A DNA stretch of 64,000 bases from Euryarchaeota archaeon UBA438 (GCA_002504435.1 DAQP01000043.1:16557-80556); one strand, 5' to 3'; counted from the stretch's first letter, positions 36,235 through 45,476 are shown. Notes: generated from the letters alone by a model not told the origin. Numbers and translations: made by a program.

Positions 36235-36657
36235 TCACCTGATACGGGTCATCGAGCAACCTAGCTCACCGTCAATGCCGACAACTTCTAGCTTCTTCAT
36301 CGATACTGTGGCAGCAACGACCTCTCCCGGCGACATTATCTCATTCAACAACTCCGATGCAAGTGTCTCCATGAGGGCGCTCCTCCTCCTCGAAACGACT
36401 CTATCGATTGAAGAAGAAAGGAACTCATAATCGAGAACCATGTCAATCTGGTCTTCCTTCGGCTTGGAGGCGCCATCCATGATTACGTACATATCGAAAC
36501 TTATCTTCTGAGGGTTACCAATCTCATGCTCGTGAACCCCTATATCGACATCTCTGACGGAGTTCTCCAGAAACAGAGTTGTGAACTCTTTGGACCCTGA
36601 TCTTACTAACTCTCTGAGAGCCTCGATGTGTGAATTCAAGCTATCCCTCCGTTTCAA
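36235..36657 (-). CDS. Dihydroneopterin aldolase-like (FolB family) protein
   Basis: About 134-140 residues, T-fold family. Key lines are VRDVDIGVHEHEIGNPQKISFDM (FolB-like IGxxxxE...Q), MVLDYEFLSSSIDRVV and ALMETLASELLNEI with the Glu that contacts the pterin. The start is uncertain. TTG 36657 overlaps the upstream gene by 17 bases; TTG 36639 follows a GGAGG by 6 bases and is also plausible. Pairing with a pteridine-reductase-like SDR supports a pterin role, such as making or modifying tetrahydropterin cofactors. Confidence 0.8.
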   Translation of the reverse strand: MKRRDSLNSHIEALRELVRSGSKEFTTLFLENSVRDVDIGVHEHEIGNPQKISFDMYVIMDGASKPKEDQIDMVLDYEFLSSSIDRVVSRRRSALMETLASELLNEIMSPGEVVAATVSMKKLEVVGIDGELGCSMTRIR

Positions 36658-37402
36658 AAAATACGTCTCTCTTTCGGGCTAGGAACCTCTCTCCCGAGTC
36701 TACGAAAATAGTCTGGCCCGTGATGGACCTTGAGCTCATCAGGAATACGACTGCATCTGCTATGTCGTCTGGACTAGGGCCAAATCCCAACGGGGATTCA
36801 GATTGTGCCCTTGAGAAACCAGCCTGGGTCTGCTCAGAACTAGGTAACGTGTGGCCCGGCGCCACTGCGTTTACTCGTACTCTCGGTGCCAATCCCCTGG
36901 CCAAAGCCTCAGTCACTCCCAGCATCGCAAATCTTGACGCAGTATACGAAAGATGATCCGGATTGGGCTGGGCGACCTTCTGGTCGAGTATGTTAACGAT
37001 GGAACCGCCATTTTCATCGGGCAATCTTCTGACTAATTCCCCGATAAGTAATATTGGAGAGAGGGCGTTGACTTCCATGTGACCTGCCCATGACTCTTCC
37101 GAAACGGTAGTAATATCATCATGAGAAAACATGGATGCATTGTTGACTAGCCCGACGACTGGGCCCAATGAATTCTCGGCAATAGAAATTATCTCAGATG
37201 CTGACTTGGGGTTTGACAAATCGCACTGTATGTGAGTGGCATTTCCGCCTGATGATTGTATCTCAGATACTAGTTCCTTGGCCTCATTCTCGGAAGAAAA
37301 ATAGTGGACTGCTACTGAGAAACCGCTCTTAGCCAGCGCCAGGGAGATTTGCTTGCCTATCCTTGCTGCTCCTCCCGTCACAACTACGGTGCCACCAGAC
37401 AT
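36641..37402 (-). CDS. Short-chain dehydrogenase resembling pteridine reductase/FolM
   Basis: 253 residues from ATG 37402. NAD(P) loop VTGGAARIGKQIS has the TGxxxRIG form typical of pteridine reductase and FolM rather than the usual TGxxxGIG. NNASMF (NNAS), a catalytic SYTASRFA segment (Tyr with Arg where the canonical Lys sits, Y-x3-R) and VAPGHTLP follow. The YxxxK lysine being Arg is worth noting. It is translationally close to the FolB-like gene. Substrate is inferred as a dihydropterin from motif and context. Confidence 0.8.
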   Translation of the reverse strand: MSGGTVVVTGGAARIGKQISLALAKSGFSVAVHYFSSENEAKELVSEIQSSGGNATHIQCDLSNPKSASEIISIAENSLGPVVGLVNNASMFSHDDITTVSEESWAGHMEVNALSPILLIGELVRRLPDENGGSIVNILDQKVAQPNPDHLSYTASRFAMLGVTEALARGLAPRVRVNAVAPGHTLPSSEQTQAGFSRAQSESPLGFGPSPDDIADAVVFLMSSRSITGQTIFVDSGERFLARKRDVFFETEG

Positions 37403-37470
37403 GATGCCCCGAGGAAACACACCCCTATTACGGGTTGTTCTCGACGGGCTCAAGTAGGCCCTCATGAGAA

Positions 37471-37480
37471 TGGTTAATTT
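37471..37480 (+). promoter_or_regulatory. TATA-like element of the lipA operon
   Basis: GTTAATTT lies about 26-30 bases before the lipA ATG at 37504, consistent with a leaderless or near-leaderless start. The divergent SDR gene starts at 37402, so this 101-base gap holds both promoters. Confidence 0.4.
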
Positions 37481-37503
37481 CGTACCTCCATCCGAAGGAA
37501 CTG

Positions 37504-38562
37504 ATGGCCACTCGCCTGCCCCTCGCCAGGGATGCCGCGGATAGTGCAATGGGATGTGGCTCGGCGCCCCCCGAAGAAAGAGAATCTAGGAGGTCTAGGG
37601 AGAGAAAGAGGCTGCCTAAGTGGTTCAAAACTTCACTCCCGGTTGGCACCTCCCAAGTAAGGTACAATGAGACAAAGAGCCGAGTAGTTGAGAATGGCCT
37701 GAATACAGTTTGTGAAGAGGCTAGGTGCCCCAATGTTCACGACTGTTGGGGCAGGGGCACTGCAACATTCATGATTGCTGGAGATATTTGTACTCGTGGT
37801 TGCAGGTTCTGTGCCATTGACACGGCTAAGAATCCCCCTCCTCTTGATCCTTCAGAGCCAGAGTCTCTGGCGGATGCGGTCAGTAGAATGGGTTTGAGCC
37901 ACGCGGTAATTACTGTTGTGAACAGGGATGACCTGCCAGATGGTGGTGCGAATCATTACGCTGAGTGCATCAAAGCAATTAATGAGAAGTCTCCTGATGT
38001 CGGGCTGGAATTGCTTTCTTCCGACCTAGATGGGGACTTAGATTCGCTTGCTAGGCTACTAGATGGTCTGCCTCTGAAGGTGTTTGCGCACAATGTTGAG
38101 TGTGTGCCTAGGCTAGACTCAGTTGTCAGAGACCCCAGAGCTTCATTTGAACAGTCCATTTCTATCCTCATGGAGGCCAAGAGAATTAGGCCAGACATCC
38201 TGACAAAGAGCAGCATTATGGTGGGCCTAGGTGAAACGGACGAGGAGGTTTCCGAAGCGATGATGAGGCTTCGTTCTGCAGGAGTAGACATGATTACTCT
38301 GGGCCAGTACCTTCAGCCTGGCGACAGGCACCTCCAGGTGGACAGGTTTCCCGAGCCCTCAACATTCGCGAGATGGGACAAGGAAGCTAGAGAAATGGGG
38401 TTCAGTGCTGTTGCCAGTGGGCCTCTAGTGAGGTCTAGTTACAGGGCAGGGCTGCTTTGGGAAGAGGCGAAAGGCGGGGAGCCCGTAGTAACAAGGGAGT
38501 CGACCGGTTCAGCCGTAAGCTACCTGAAGACAAATCAGATTGGCCAAACCCAAACAATATGA
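37504..38562 (+). CDS. lipA: Lipoyl synthase (radical SAM)
   Basis: Inserts two sulfurs into protein-bound octanoyl groups. The 352-residue protein has both clusters' ligands: CEEARCPNVHDCW for the auxiliary 4Fe-4S cluster and CTRGCRFCAI (C-X3-C-X2-C) for the radical SAM cluster. The C-terminal RSSYRA holds the serine ligand of the auxiliary cluster. The first 35 residues are an unconserved charged leader. It heads an operon with all branched-chain complex subunits and lipB, so lipoate is made directly on the E2 encoded here. Confidence 0.97.
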   Translation: MATRLPLARDAADSAMGCGSAPPEERESRRSRERKRLPKWFKTSLPVGTSQVRYNETKSRVVENGLNTVCEEARCPNVHDCWGRGTATFMIAGDICTRGCRFCAIDTAKNPPPLDPSEPESLADAVSRMGLSHAVITVVNRDDLPDGGANHYAECIKAINEKSPDVGLELLSSDLDGDLDSLARLLDGLPLKVFAHNVECVPRLDSVVRDPRASFEQSISILMEAKRIRPDILTKSSIMVGLGETDEEVSEAMMRLRSAGVDMITLGQYLQPGDRHLQVDRFPEPSTFARWDKEAREMGFSAVASGPLVRSSYRAGLLWEEAKGGEPVVTRESTGSAVSYLKTNQIGQTQTI

Positions 38563-38584
38563 GCAAGGAGCGAGTGATTGAAGC

Positions 38585-39826
38585 ATGGGCGGAGACAGTT
38601 CTGACATCCCCCTCCACATCCCGGATGCGCCGCATAGGCCAGGAGAAGATGCGGAGTTTGCGGACTGGCCTTGGAAGCCGGAAGATCTAGGGATGCTAGA
38701 AATCGATTGCTCGGCTGAGGACTCGTCGGGACATGCGACGGGGCTAGTCAGAGTTCTGGGAGATGACAACAGCGCCTCAGGAAAGTGGGATCCGAAGCTT
38801 TCTGCTGAAGAGTTGAGGATGGGCCTTGAGCATATGCTAAGACTGCGTATTTTCGACGACAGGATGATGAAAATGCAGCGTACTGGCAAGCTTTCATTCT
38901 ACATGAGGTCTTTTGGCGAGGAGGCGGTGGCAATTGCCCAAACAATGGCACTAGAGAATCAGGATTGGTTGTTCCCTACTTACCGGCAACCCGGCGCTCA
39001 GTTCGTTAGGGGACGTGACATGGTAAGCATGATTTGCCATTGCATTGGTAACGAGAAGGATAACGTAAAGGGGCGGCAAATGCCGGTCCACTACACCTAC
39101 AAGGAAGGGAGGTTCATCTCAGTCTCGAGCCCCGTCGGGACACAGTTCAGCCAGGCAGTAGGCGTTGCTCTGGCCTCTAGGTACAAGGAGCTTGACGAGG
39201 TCACAATTACATGGATTGGGGACGGGGCCAGTGCAGAGGGCGACTATCATTATGCACTGAATTTTGCTGGCATATTCAAAGCTCCCGTGATTCTAAATGT
39301 TGTAAACAATCAATGGGCGATTTCGACCCACAGCAACTTCGCTAGCGGTTTGCAGAATTTCGCCATCCGGGGCATACCTTACGGAATACCAAGCATCAGG
39401 GTTGACGGGAATGACTTCCTAGCACTATTTTCTGTAACTAGGTGGGCTAGAGAGAGGGCATCCAAGGGACTGGGGGCGACACACATAGAGGTTCTAACCT
39501 ACCGAGCAGGGGCACATAGCAGCAGTGACGACCCATCCAGATACAGGCCCCAGGACGAAAACGAGCATTGGCCGGGAGGGGATCCAATTGAGAGGTTGAA
39601 AGACCACCTAATTAGTATCGAGGAGTGGTCTGAGGAAGATCACGCAGAATTATCCGAGAGGCTGGACTCGGAGGTCATGAGTGCTTACAAGGAGGCAGTA
39701 AAATTCGGCGATCTTGCAAATGGCCCTTACCCCTCATCGGACGCCATCTTCACTGAAGTCTACGAGAGCCCCCCCTGGCATCTAGTGGAACAATGGGACG
39801 AGATGAAGAAGTGGAGGGACGAATAA
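38585..39826 (+). CDS. 2-oxoacid dehydrogenase E1 alpha subunit, branched-chain type
   Basis: ThDP-dependent decarboxylase alpha chain, 413 residues. The ThDP/Mg motif is GDGASAEGDYHYALNFAG...NNQWAIS. TYRQPGAQFVRG and RAGAHSSSDDPSRYRP are closer to branched-chain E1 alpha than to pyruvate E1 alpha. An N-terminal extension of about 75 residues precedes the fold. Its TAA overlaps the ATG of E1 beta (TAATG). Works with E1 beta to load acyl groups on the lipoyl E2. Confidence 0.94.
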   Translation: MGGDSSDIPLHIPDAPHRPGEDAEFADWPWKPEDLGMLEIDCSAEDSSGHATGLVRVLGDDNSASGKWDPKLSAEELRMGLEHMLRLRIFDDRMMKMQRTGKLSFYMRSFGEEAVAIAQTMALENQDWLFPTYRQPGAQFVRGRDMVSMICHCIGNEKDNVKGRQMPVHYTYKEGRFISVSSPVGTQFSQAVGVALASRYKELDEVTITWIGDGASAEGDYHYALNFAGIFKAPVILNVVNNQWAISTHSNFASGLQNFAIRGIPYGIPSIRVDGNDFLALFSVTRWARERASKGLGATHIEVLTYRAGAHSSSDDPSRYRPQDENEHWPGGDPIERLKDHLISIEEWSEEDHAELSERLDSEVMSAYKEAVKFGDLANGPYPSSDAIFTEVYESPPWHLVEQWDEMKKWRDE

Positions 39827-40836
39827 TGCCTAACATGAATATGGTTGAGTCGGTGAACAGCGCTCTAGACACCATGCTTTCAAATGATAATGATGTAATC
39901 ATTTTCGGGGAAGACGTGGGGTACTTCGGAGGGGTATTCAGGACTTCTGATGGCCTTCAGGAGAAGTTCGGCAAGCATCGTGTTTTCGACTCGCCTCTCT
40001 CAGAGGGGGGAATTGCGGCTACTGCCTTTGGGATGGGGATCAATGGACTGAGGCCAGTTGTGGAAATTCAGTTTGCAGACTACATCTTCCCTGCCTATGA
40101 TCAGATTGTAAACGAGATGGCAAAGATCAGGCACAGGTCAGGAGGGGAATTCTGGTGCCCAGTCACCATTAGGACCCCCGCGGGAGGGGGGATTAGGGGC
40201 GGACATCACCACTCACAGTCCCCGGAAGCGCAATTCACTCACACCCCGGGACTCAAAGTAGTCTATTGCTCGACACCATACAACGCGAAGGGGCTTCTAA
40301 TCAGTGCAATTGAAGACAACGACCCTGTTATTTTCTTTGAGCCAAAGAGATGCTACAGAGGGCCGTTCTATGGTGATCCCCACAATGTTCCGACCTGGAG
40401 TGGGCATCCTGAGGCCGAGGTCCCTGAGTCCCACTATTCAGTTCCACTCGGAGAAGCGCGTCTGGCAATTGAGGGCGAGGATTGCACAGTCATTGCGTGG
40501 GGCGCCATGGTGCATGTTTGCGAGCAGGCGATCAAAGATAGTGGCATTTCCTGCGATCTAATAGACCTTCAAACCCTAGTTCCTTGGGACAGGGAAGCGA
40601 TTGAGAAGTCAATAACGAAGACTGGGCGTTGTGTGATTGTACACGAGGCCCCGAAAACAAGCGGTTTTGGGGCAGAAATGGCAGCTTCCATACAAGAAAG
40701 ATGTTTCTGGAGCCTTGAATCGCCAATTGAAAGAGTGACGGGTTGGGATACACCTTTTCCCCATACTACTGAATGGGATTACATGCCCGGACCGGACAGG
40801 ATAGCCGCGGCGATCGCGAGGACGCAGGAGGAATGA
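39826..40836 (+). CDS. 2-oxoacid dehydrogenase E1 beta subunit, branched-chain type
   Basis: 336 residues from ATG 39826, which overlaps the E1 alpha stop. Family lines: IIFGEDVGYFGGVFRTSDGL, DSPLSEGGIAATAFGMG, FADYIFPAYDQIVNE, GGGIRGGHHHSQSPEA and FFEPKRCYR. Its stop shares ATGA with the E2 start, so alpha, beta and E2 are translationally coupled and likely made in fixed ratio. Confidence 0.96.
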   Translation: MPNMNMVESVNSALDTMLSNDNDVIIFGEDVGYFGGVFRTSDGLQEKFGKHRVFDSPLSEGGIAATAFGMGINGLRPVVEIQFADYIFPAYDQIVNEMAKIRHRSGGEFWCPVTIRTPAGGGIRGGHHHSQSPEAQFTHTPGLKVVYCSTPYNAKGLLISAIEDNDPVIFFEPKRCYRGPFYGDPHNVPTWSGHPEAEVPESHYSVPLGEARLAIEGEDCTVIAWGAMVHVCEQAIKDSGISCDLIDLQTLVPWDREAIEKSITKTGRCVIVHEAPKTSGFGAEMAASIQERCFWSLESPIERVTGWDTPFPHTTEWDYMPGPDRIAAAIARTQEE

Positions 40837-42119
40837 GCATGGGAAACTACGATTTCAAGCTCCCAGATATTGGAGAGGGAGTTGTTGAGGGGGAAGTTGT
40901 AACATGGCATGTTTCCGTGGGCGACAAGGTATCCGAAGACGATCCTCTTGTGGATGTAATGACTGACAAAGCGACAGTGACCATACCGTCTCCCACTGAT
41001 GGCGTGGTTTCCTCACTGAGTGGTGAAGTGGGGGATATGATTGCAGTTGGAACTACCTTGGTTGAATTCGATTCCGAGGGAAGCCAGGTTAAGCCAGAGG
41101 AGGTCGAAGAAAAGGTGGCTGAGGAGCCAGAAGAGGCCCCTGTTGCGGAACCAGAGCCCGTCGAAAGGGCGCCTGATCCGGCACCCCCGGCGATATCCCC
41201 TCCAACTCCAGAGATCAAGGTCCCTGCTGCTACCAAGAAGAAGGGCGGGGCTATTTTGGCTAGTCCTGCGGTGCGTAGGAGGGCCCGGGAGTCGGGGGTG
41301 GAGTTGTCCAGCCTCAATGGTAGCGGCCCGGCAGGAAGGGTTCGTCATGCTGACATTGATGCATTCCTAGCTGGCGGGGGAGCGGTGATGGGAGCTGCTC
41401 CAGCTGCTTATTCGACTAAGAGGACGGATGTAACAGAGGTCAAGGTCGTGGGACTTAGGAGGAAGATTTCGGAGCAGATGGTCAAGAGTGCCTTCTCCAT
41501 TCCTCATTTCTCGTATTTCGAGGAGGTGGATGTTACTGAGCTTGAAGAGTTACGTCAAATGCTGAATTCGAGCAGGACTCCTGAACAACCGAAGCTGACA
41601 TATCTGCCATTCATCATGCTGGCACTCTCCAAGATTATGCCAGAACACCCAGAATGCAATGGCCACTTCTACGATGAATCAGGGGTTGTGCACAGGCATT
41701 CAGCAGTCAATCTTGGAATTGCTACTCAAACGGATCGCGGACTCTACGTACCTGTCGTTAAGCATGTCGAGTCCCTGGATATATGGAATGCAGCTAGTGA
41801 GCTAATCAGGGTTTCAGGGGCGGCTAGAGACGGTACGGCAAGTCTGGATGACCTGACGGGTTCGACATTCACCATTACGAGTCTTGGAAGGGAGGGTGGC
41901 CTAGGTGCCACTCCAATAATCAACCACCCCGAGATGTCGATACTAGGGGTCCACAAAGCAAGGGATATGCCAGTGGCCAGAGGCGGGCAGATAGTTGTCA
42001 GGAGAATTATGAATTTGTCAAGTTCGTTCGACCACAGGGTGGTTGATGGAGCTGATGGCGCGAGGCTGATTCAGCACCTGAAAAGGATGCTCGAGCATCC
42101 TGCCCTGATCTTCATGTGA
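40833..42119 (+). CDS. Dihydrolipoamide acyltransferase E2
   Basis: About 428 residues. The N-terminal lipoyl domain has the modified Lys in VMTDKATVTIPSP. A Pro/Glu/Ala-rich linker leads to the peripheral subunit-binding domain (ILASPAVRRRARESG). The catalytic domain ends with SSFDHRVVDGADGARL carrying the active-site His and Asp. One lipoyl domain only. ATG 40833 (preceded by GGAGGA, overlapping the E1 beta TGA) is preferred over ATG 40839. It is the natural substrate of the flanking LipA and LipB. Confidence 0.96.
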   Translation: MSMGNYDFKLPDIGEGVVEGEVVTWHVSVGDKVSEDDPLVDVMTDKATVTIPSPTDGVVSSLSGEVGDMIAVGTTLVEFDSEGSQVKPEEVEEKVAEEPEEAPVAEPEPVERAPDPAPPAISPPTPEIKVPAATKKKGGAILASPAVRRRARESGVELSSLNGSGPAGRVRHADIDAFLAGGGAVMGAAPAAYSTKRTDVTEVKVVGLRRKISEQMVKSAFSIPHFSYFEEVDVTELEELRQMLNSSRTPEQPKLTYLPFIMLALSKIMPEHPECNGHFYDESGVVHRHSAVNLGIATQTDRGLYVPVVKHVESLDIWNAASELIRVSGAARDGTASLDDLTGSTFTITSLGREGGLGATPIINHPEMSILGVHKARDMPVARGGQIVVRRIMNLSSSFDHRVVDGADGARLIQHLKRMLEHPALIFM

Positions 42120-42128
42120 GGATTCGAC

Positions 42129-43565
42129 ATGTCTGAATTAAGAAAGTGTCAGGTTCTCATCGTCGGCGCTGGCCCTGGTGGCTATGTTGCTGGAATCAGA
42201 TCCGGTCAACTGGGACTGGACACGATAGTTGTTGAGGGGGACAAGGCAGGAGGAACTTGTCTGATCAGAGGATGCATTCCTAGTAAGGCAATGATACACG
42301 CTGCTGAGCGTTTCGAGTCCCTGAGTCAGCACGCATCGGAAGGAGGGCATATGGGCATCTCGGTTTCTGAAGGGCCGATGCTGGACATGTCAGCCATGGT
42401 TTCATGGAAGGATGAGATTGTTGAGCGGCTGAACAAAGGTGTTGAGTCGTTATTGAAAGGAGCGGGTGTTGAACTATTGAAGGGCTGGGCTAATTTCACG
42501 TCCCCCAAGAGGTGCTCAGTGGAAACCTCAGAAGGCACCATTGAGATTGAGGCTGAAAATGTCATACTAGCTACTGGATCAAGTCATATTGACCTGCCTT
42601 TCATGCCTTGTGATGAAGAATTCATTCTATCTTCAACCGGGGCTCTAGACCTCAAGAATCTGCCAAAAAAGGTGGCCATTGTTGGTGGCGGATACATCGG
42701 CCTAGAGTTGGGTTGCGCACTGGCCAAACTAGGTTCTGAAGTTACTGTCGTGGAGGGGATGGATAGCATACTTGGGATATTTGACAAGGAATTGAGGAGG
42801 CCCTTGGAAATTTGGCTAAAGAAGCACGGAGTTGTCGTGCACACTAAGTCCCTCGCCAGAGGGGCCGAAGTGAAGGGCAGGGGCGCCTCGAAAAAGGTCG
42901 AGTTGAAGTTCGAAAAGGGAGGGGAGGAACACACCCTGAAGGTCGACAAGGTATTGGTAACGGTTGGAAGGAAACCGAACACGAGTGACTGGGGTCTGGA
43001 AAAGACTGGTGTTAGGATGGATGCGTCGGGGCGATTCATCAGGATAGACAGGAAGTGTAGGACTAATGTTCCCGGAGTTTATGCAATAGGGGACGTCTCT
43101 GGGGAGCCGATGCTGGCTCACAAGGCTAGCGCACAGGGCGAAATGGTGGCGGAGATCATCTCCGGCCTTGACAGGGAGTTTGACAAAATCTCAATTCCTG
43201 CTATCGTCTTCACCGAGCCAGAGGTGGTTTCTGTTGGGCTCCTCCCAGAGGAGGCTGAAGAGAGGGGGGAGTCCGTAATTATAGGCAAGTTCCCATTAGC
43301 TGCCAATGGTAGAGCCCTAACTCTCGAGGCGGAAAAGACAGGTGGTTTTGTCAGAGTTGTGGCTAGAGAATCTGATCATGTGATATTAGGAATTCAGGCA
43401 GTAGGCAGTCATGTGGCCGAGCTCCATGGGGAATTCGTTCTGGCCTTGGAGATGGGCGCACTATTGGAGGACATTGCAGAAACTGTCCACGCTCACCCGA
43501 CAATGGCAGAGGCTTTCCACGAGAGCGTCTTGAAGACACTTGGACACGCCATACATTCGGCATGA
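42129..43565 (+). CDS. lpdA: Dihydrolipoamide dehydrogenase E3
   Basis: 478-residue flavoprotein that reoxidises dihydrolipoamide with NAD. FAD loop VLIVGAGPGGYVAGIRSGQLG; redox-active disulfide GGTCLIRGCIPSK (C-X4-C); NAD loop VAIVGGGYIGLELG; C-terminal catalytic His-Glu region VHAHPTMAEAFHE. Nine bases after E2 in the same operon. Confidence 0.97.
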   Translation: MSELRKCQVLIVGAGPGGYVAGIRSGQLGLDTIVVEGDKAGGTCLIRGCIPSKAMIHAAERFESLSQHASEGGHMGISVSEGPMLDMSAMVSWKDEIVERLNKGVESLLKGAGVELLKGWANFTSPKRCSVETSEGTIEIEAENVILATGSSHIDLPFMPCDEEFILSSTGALDLKNLPKKVAIVGGGYIGLELGCALAKLGSEVTVVEGMDSILGIFDKELRRPLEIWLKKHGVVVHTKSLARGAEVKGRGASKKVELKFEKGGEEHTLKVDKVLVTVGRKPNTSDWGLEKTGVRMDASGRFIRIDRKCRTNVPGVYAIGDVSGEPMLAHKASAQGEMVAEIISGLDREFDKISIPAIVFTEPEVVSVGLLPEEAEERGESVIIGKFPLAANGRALTLEAEKTGGFVRVVARESDHVILGIQAVGSHVAELHGEFVLALEMGALLEDIAETVHAHPTMAEAFHESVLKTLGHAIHSA

Positions 43566-43574
43566 GGTTTGGCA

Positions 43575-44249
43575 ATGAGGGAGATTAGGGTCCTCAGAGC
43601 GGGAATGGTCGAGCATTCCCTTGTTTCAAAGGCCATGAAGGAGCTCCAGAAAGAAAGGATTGAGGATAAAATTCCGGATACACTCATCATTGTAGAGCAC
43701 CCCGAGGTTGTAACCATAGGGCCAAAGGCCAGGAGGGATGGGGTCGAAGTTGATGGCTACCCCACAACAGAGACTGATAGAGGAGGTGGGATAACCTGGC
43801 ATGGACCTGGCCAGTTGGTGGTTTACCCCATCATTAAGTGGGAAGTAGGGGAGCAGAGCGTCAGGAAAATCATCGGAATACTGGAGGACTGGTCCATTGC
43901 CGCTATGGGAGAATGTGGTGTTGAGTCCTACAAAGATCCGTCAATGCAAGGGGCCTGGGTAGATGGGTACAAAGTCTGTTCAATTGGTCTGTCATTTTTG
44001 CACTGGGTTAGTCGGCATGGCATGTCGATTAATGTCGATACTCCCGGCTCCAGGGTTGAGAATCTGGAAGGTTGTGGGATGACAAGAGGGACTCATACAA
44101 GTCTGCACCAGCTTGGATACACGCATGATGAATCTGGAGAGCCCCTGGACATTCTCCGATTCGAAGAGGCGTTGCTTGAAACCTGCGAGGAAATTCTGAA
44201 AAGGACCCCAATGAGGCCTGAAAATTGGACTCCGGAAGTATTGGCATGA
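43575..44249 (+). CDS. lipB: Octanoyl transferase LipB
   Basis: Transfers octanoate from acyl carrier to the E2 lysine, the step before LipA. 224 residues from ATG 43575; a TTG two codons upstream is possible. Motifs: IIVEHPEVVTIG, DRGGGITWHGPGQLVVYPI, the catalytic Lys in DGYKVCSIGL, HGMSINV, and the catalytic Cys in EGCGMTRGT. Presence of LipB rather than an LplA ligase implies de novo octanoate supply. Its stop overlaps the next gene's ATG (ATGA). Confidence 0.94.
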   Translation: MREIRVLRAGMVEHSLVSKAMKELQKERIEDKIPDTLIIVEHPEVVTIGPKARRDGVEVDGYPTTETDRGGGITWHGPGQLVVYPIIKWEVGEQSVRKIIGILEDWSIAAMGECGVESYKDPSMQGAWVDGYKVCSIGLSFLHWVSRHGMSINVDTPGSRVENLEGCGMTRGTHTSLHQLGYTHDESGEPLDILRFEEALLETCEEILKRTPMRPENWTPEVLA

Positions 44250-45439
44250 TTCCTAAGAAGGGGGACTTATCCAGCCACTGGGGCCTCGATGAAGAAACCG
44301 TATTTCTGAACCATGGTTCATTCGGAGCGACACCGATTGCTGTATTGGAGGAACAGAATAGACTCAGAAGACTGATGGAGGACGATCCTGTATTATTCGT
44401 CGAGAGGGTAAGCCGCGACCTTTGGTGGGAATCCATAATTGCAATCTCCAAATTCATGAATGCCGATCCCGACGGGATGGCATTTGTCACAAATGCCACC
44501 GCTGGCGTCAATACGATTCTGAGATCCTTGGATCTGGAAAAGGGGGATGAAATAATTGTTCCAAATCATGCATACCAAGCGTGTTGGAACGCTGTTGATT
44601 TCGTTACCTCTAGATCAGGTGCCAAAACAGTGGTTGTTGACATCCCATTCAGGGTGGAAAGCGAAGAAGAGATTGTCAATCTCGTTATGGGTGCCATAAC
44701 CGATAGGACTGTTCTAGTGATGATAGATACGGTGACTAGCCCCACGGGACTGAGAATGCCATTCGAAAAATTGGTTAGGGAAATTCAGGGAAGGGGCGTT
44801 GATGTCCTTCTTGATGCGGCTCACGGTCCCGGCATTGTTGAGATAGACATCTCCGACTTGCGACCGGCCTACATCACTGGCAACTGTCACAAGTGGATTT
44901 GTACGCCGAAGGGTTCAGCATTCCTACACATAAGAGAAGACAGGAAGCACCTGATTAAACCGCTAAATATCGGTCACGGTTATTCTAGCGACGGTACGGA
45001 TCAGGAGAAATTCAGATTCGAATTCGATTGGCCGGGAACCCAAGATCCGACTGCTTGGCTTTGTATCCCATTTGCACTGAAATACATGGAGGGTTTAGTC
45101 GATGGGGGGTGGCCAGAGATAATGGAAAGAAACAGGAGGCTTGCCCTGAAAGGCAGGAATATTATCTGCGAGGCCTTAGGGACGACTCCTCCGACGCCCG
45201 AATCTATGATTTCATCACTAGCTGCCGTTGAGTTCCCATGGGAAGGTGAGGTTGTCGCCCCGGGGATGGAGGGGGATCCTATTCACAATTACCTGTATGA
45301 CGATTTCAAGATACAGGTTCCCGTGATGGCGTGGGCGCATCACGGCACCAAATACATCAGAATCTCTGCTCAACTTTACAATCACGAAGATGAATACATT
45401 TACCTTGGAGAAGCATTGAAAGAAATCCTTGGCAGGTAG
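44246..45439 (+). CDS. PLP-dependent class V aminotransferase, isopenicillin-N-epimerase-like
   Basis: About 397 residues from ATG 44246, overlapping the lipB stop. FLNHGSFGATP and NATAGVNTILRSL match the cofactor pocket. LLDAAHGPGIVEIDI contains the PLP-ring Asp and His, and TGNCHKWICTPKGSAFLH carries the Schiff-base Lys. Closest by pattern to CefD/EgtE-like enzymes that act as cysteine desulfhydrases, lyases or epimerases; the true substrate is open. Coupling to lipB raises a possible link to sulfur supply for LipA, which is inference. Confidence 0.85.
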   Translation: MIPKKGDLSSHWGLDEETVFLNHGSFGATPIAVLEEQNRLRRLMEDDPVLFVERVSRDLWWESIIAISKFMNADPDGMAFVTNATAGVNTILRSLDLEKGDEIIVPNHAYQACWNAVDFVTSRSGAKTVVVDIPFRVESEEEIVNLVMGAITDRTVLVMIDTVTSPTGLRMPFEKLVREIQGRGVDVLLDAAHGPGIVEIDISDLRPAYITGNCHKWICTPKGSAFLHIREDRKHLIKPLNIGHGYSSDGTDQEKFRFEFDWPGTQDPTAWLCIPFALKYMEGLVDGGWPEIMERNRRLALKGRNIICEALGTTPPTPESMISSLAAVEFPWEGEVVAPGMEGDPIHNYLYDDFKIQVPVMAWAHHGTKYIRISAQLYNHEDEYIYLGEALKEILGR

Positions 45440-45476
45440 GAAACCATTCAAGTCCATTGGACGTGGCCCATCATAC

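Noticed and set aside
36148..36657. Integration site of a mobile element at tRNA-Leu
   Set aside because: No integrase, no repeated tRNA 3' end, and housekeeping-type genes on both sides. The tRNA is followed by a FolB-like gene without a break.
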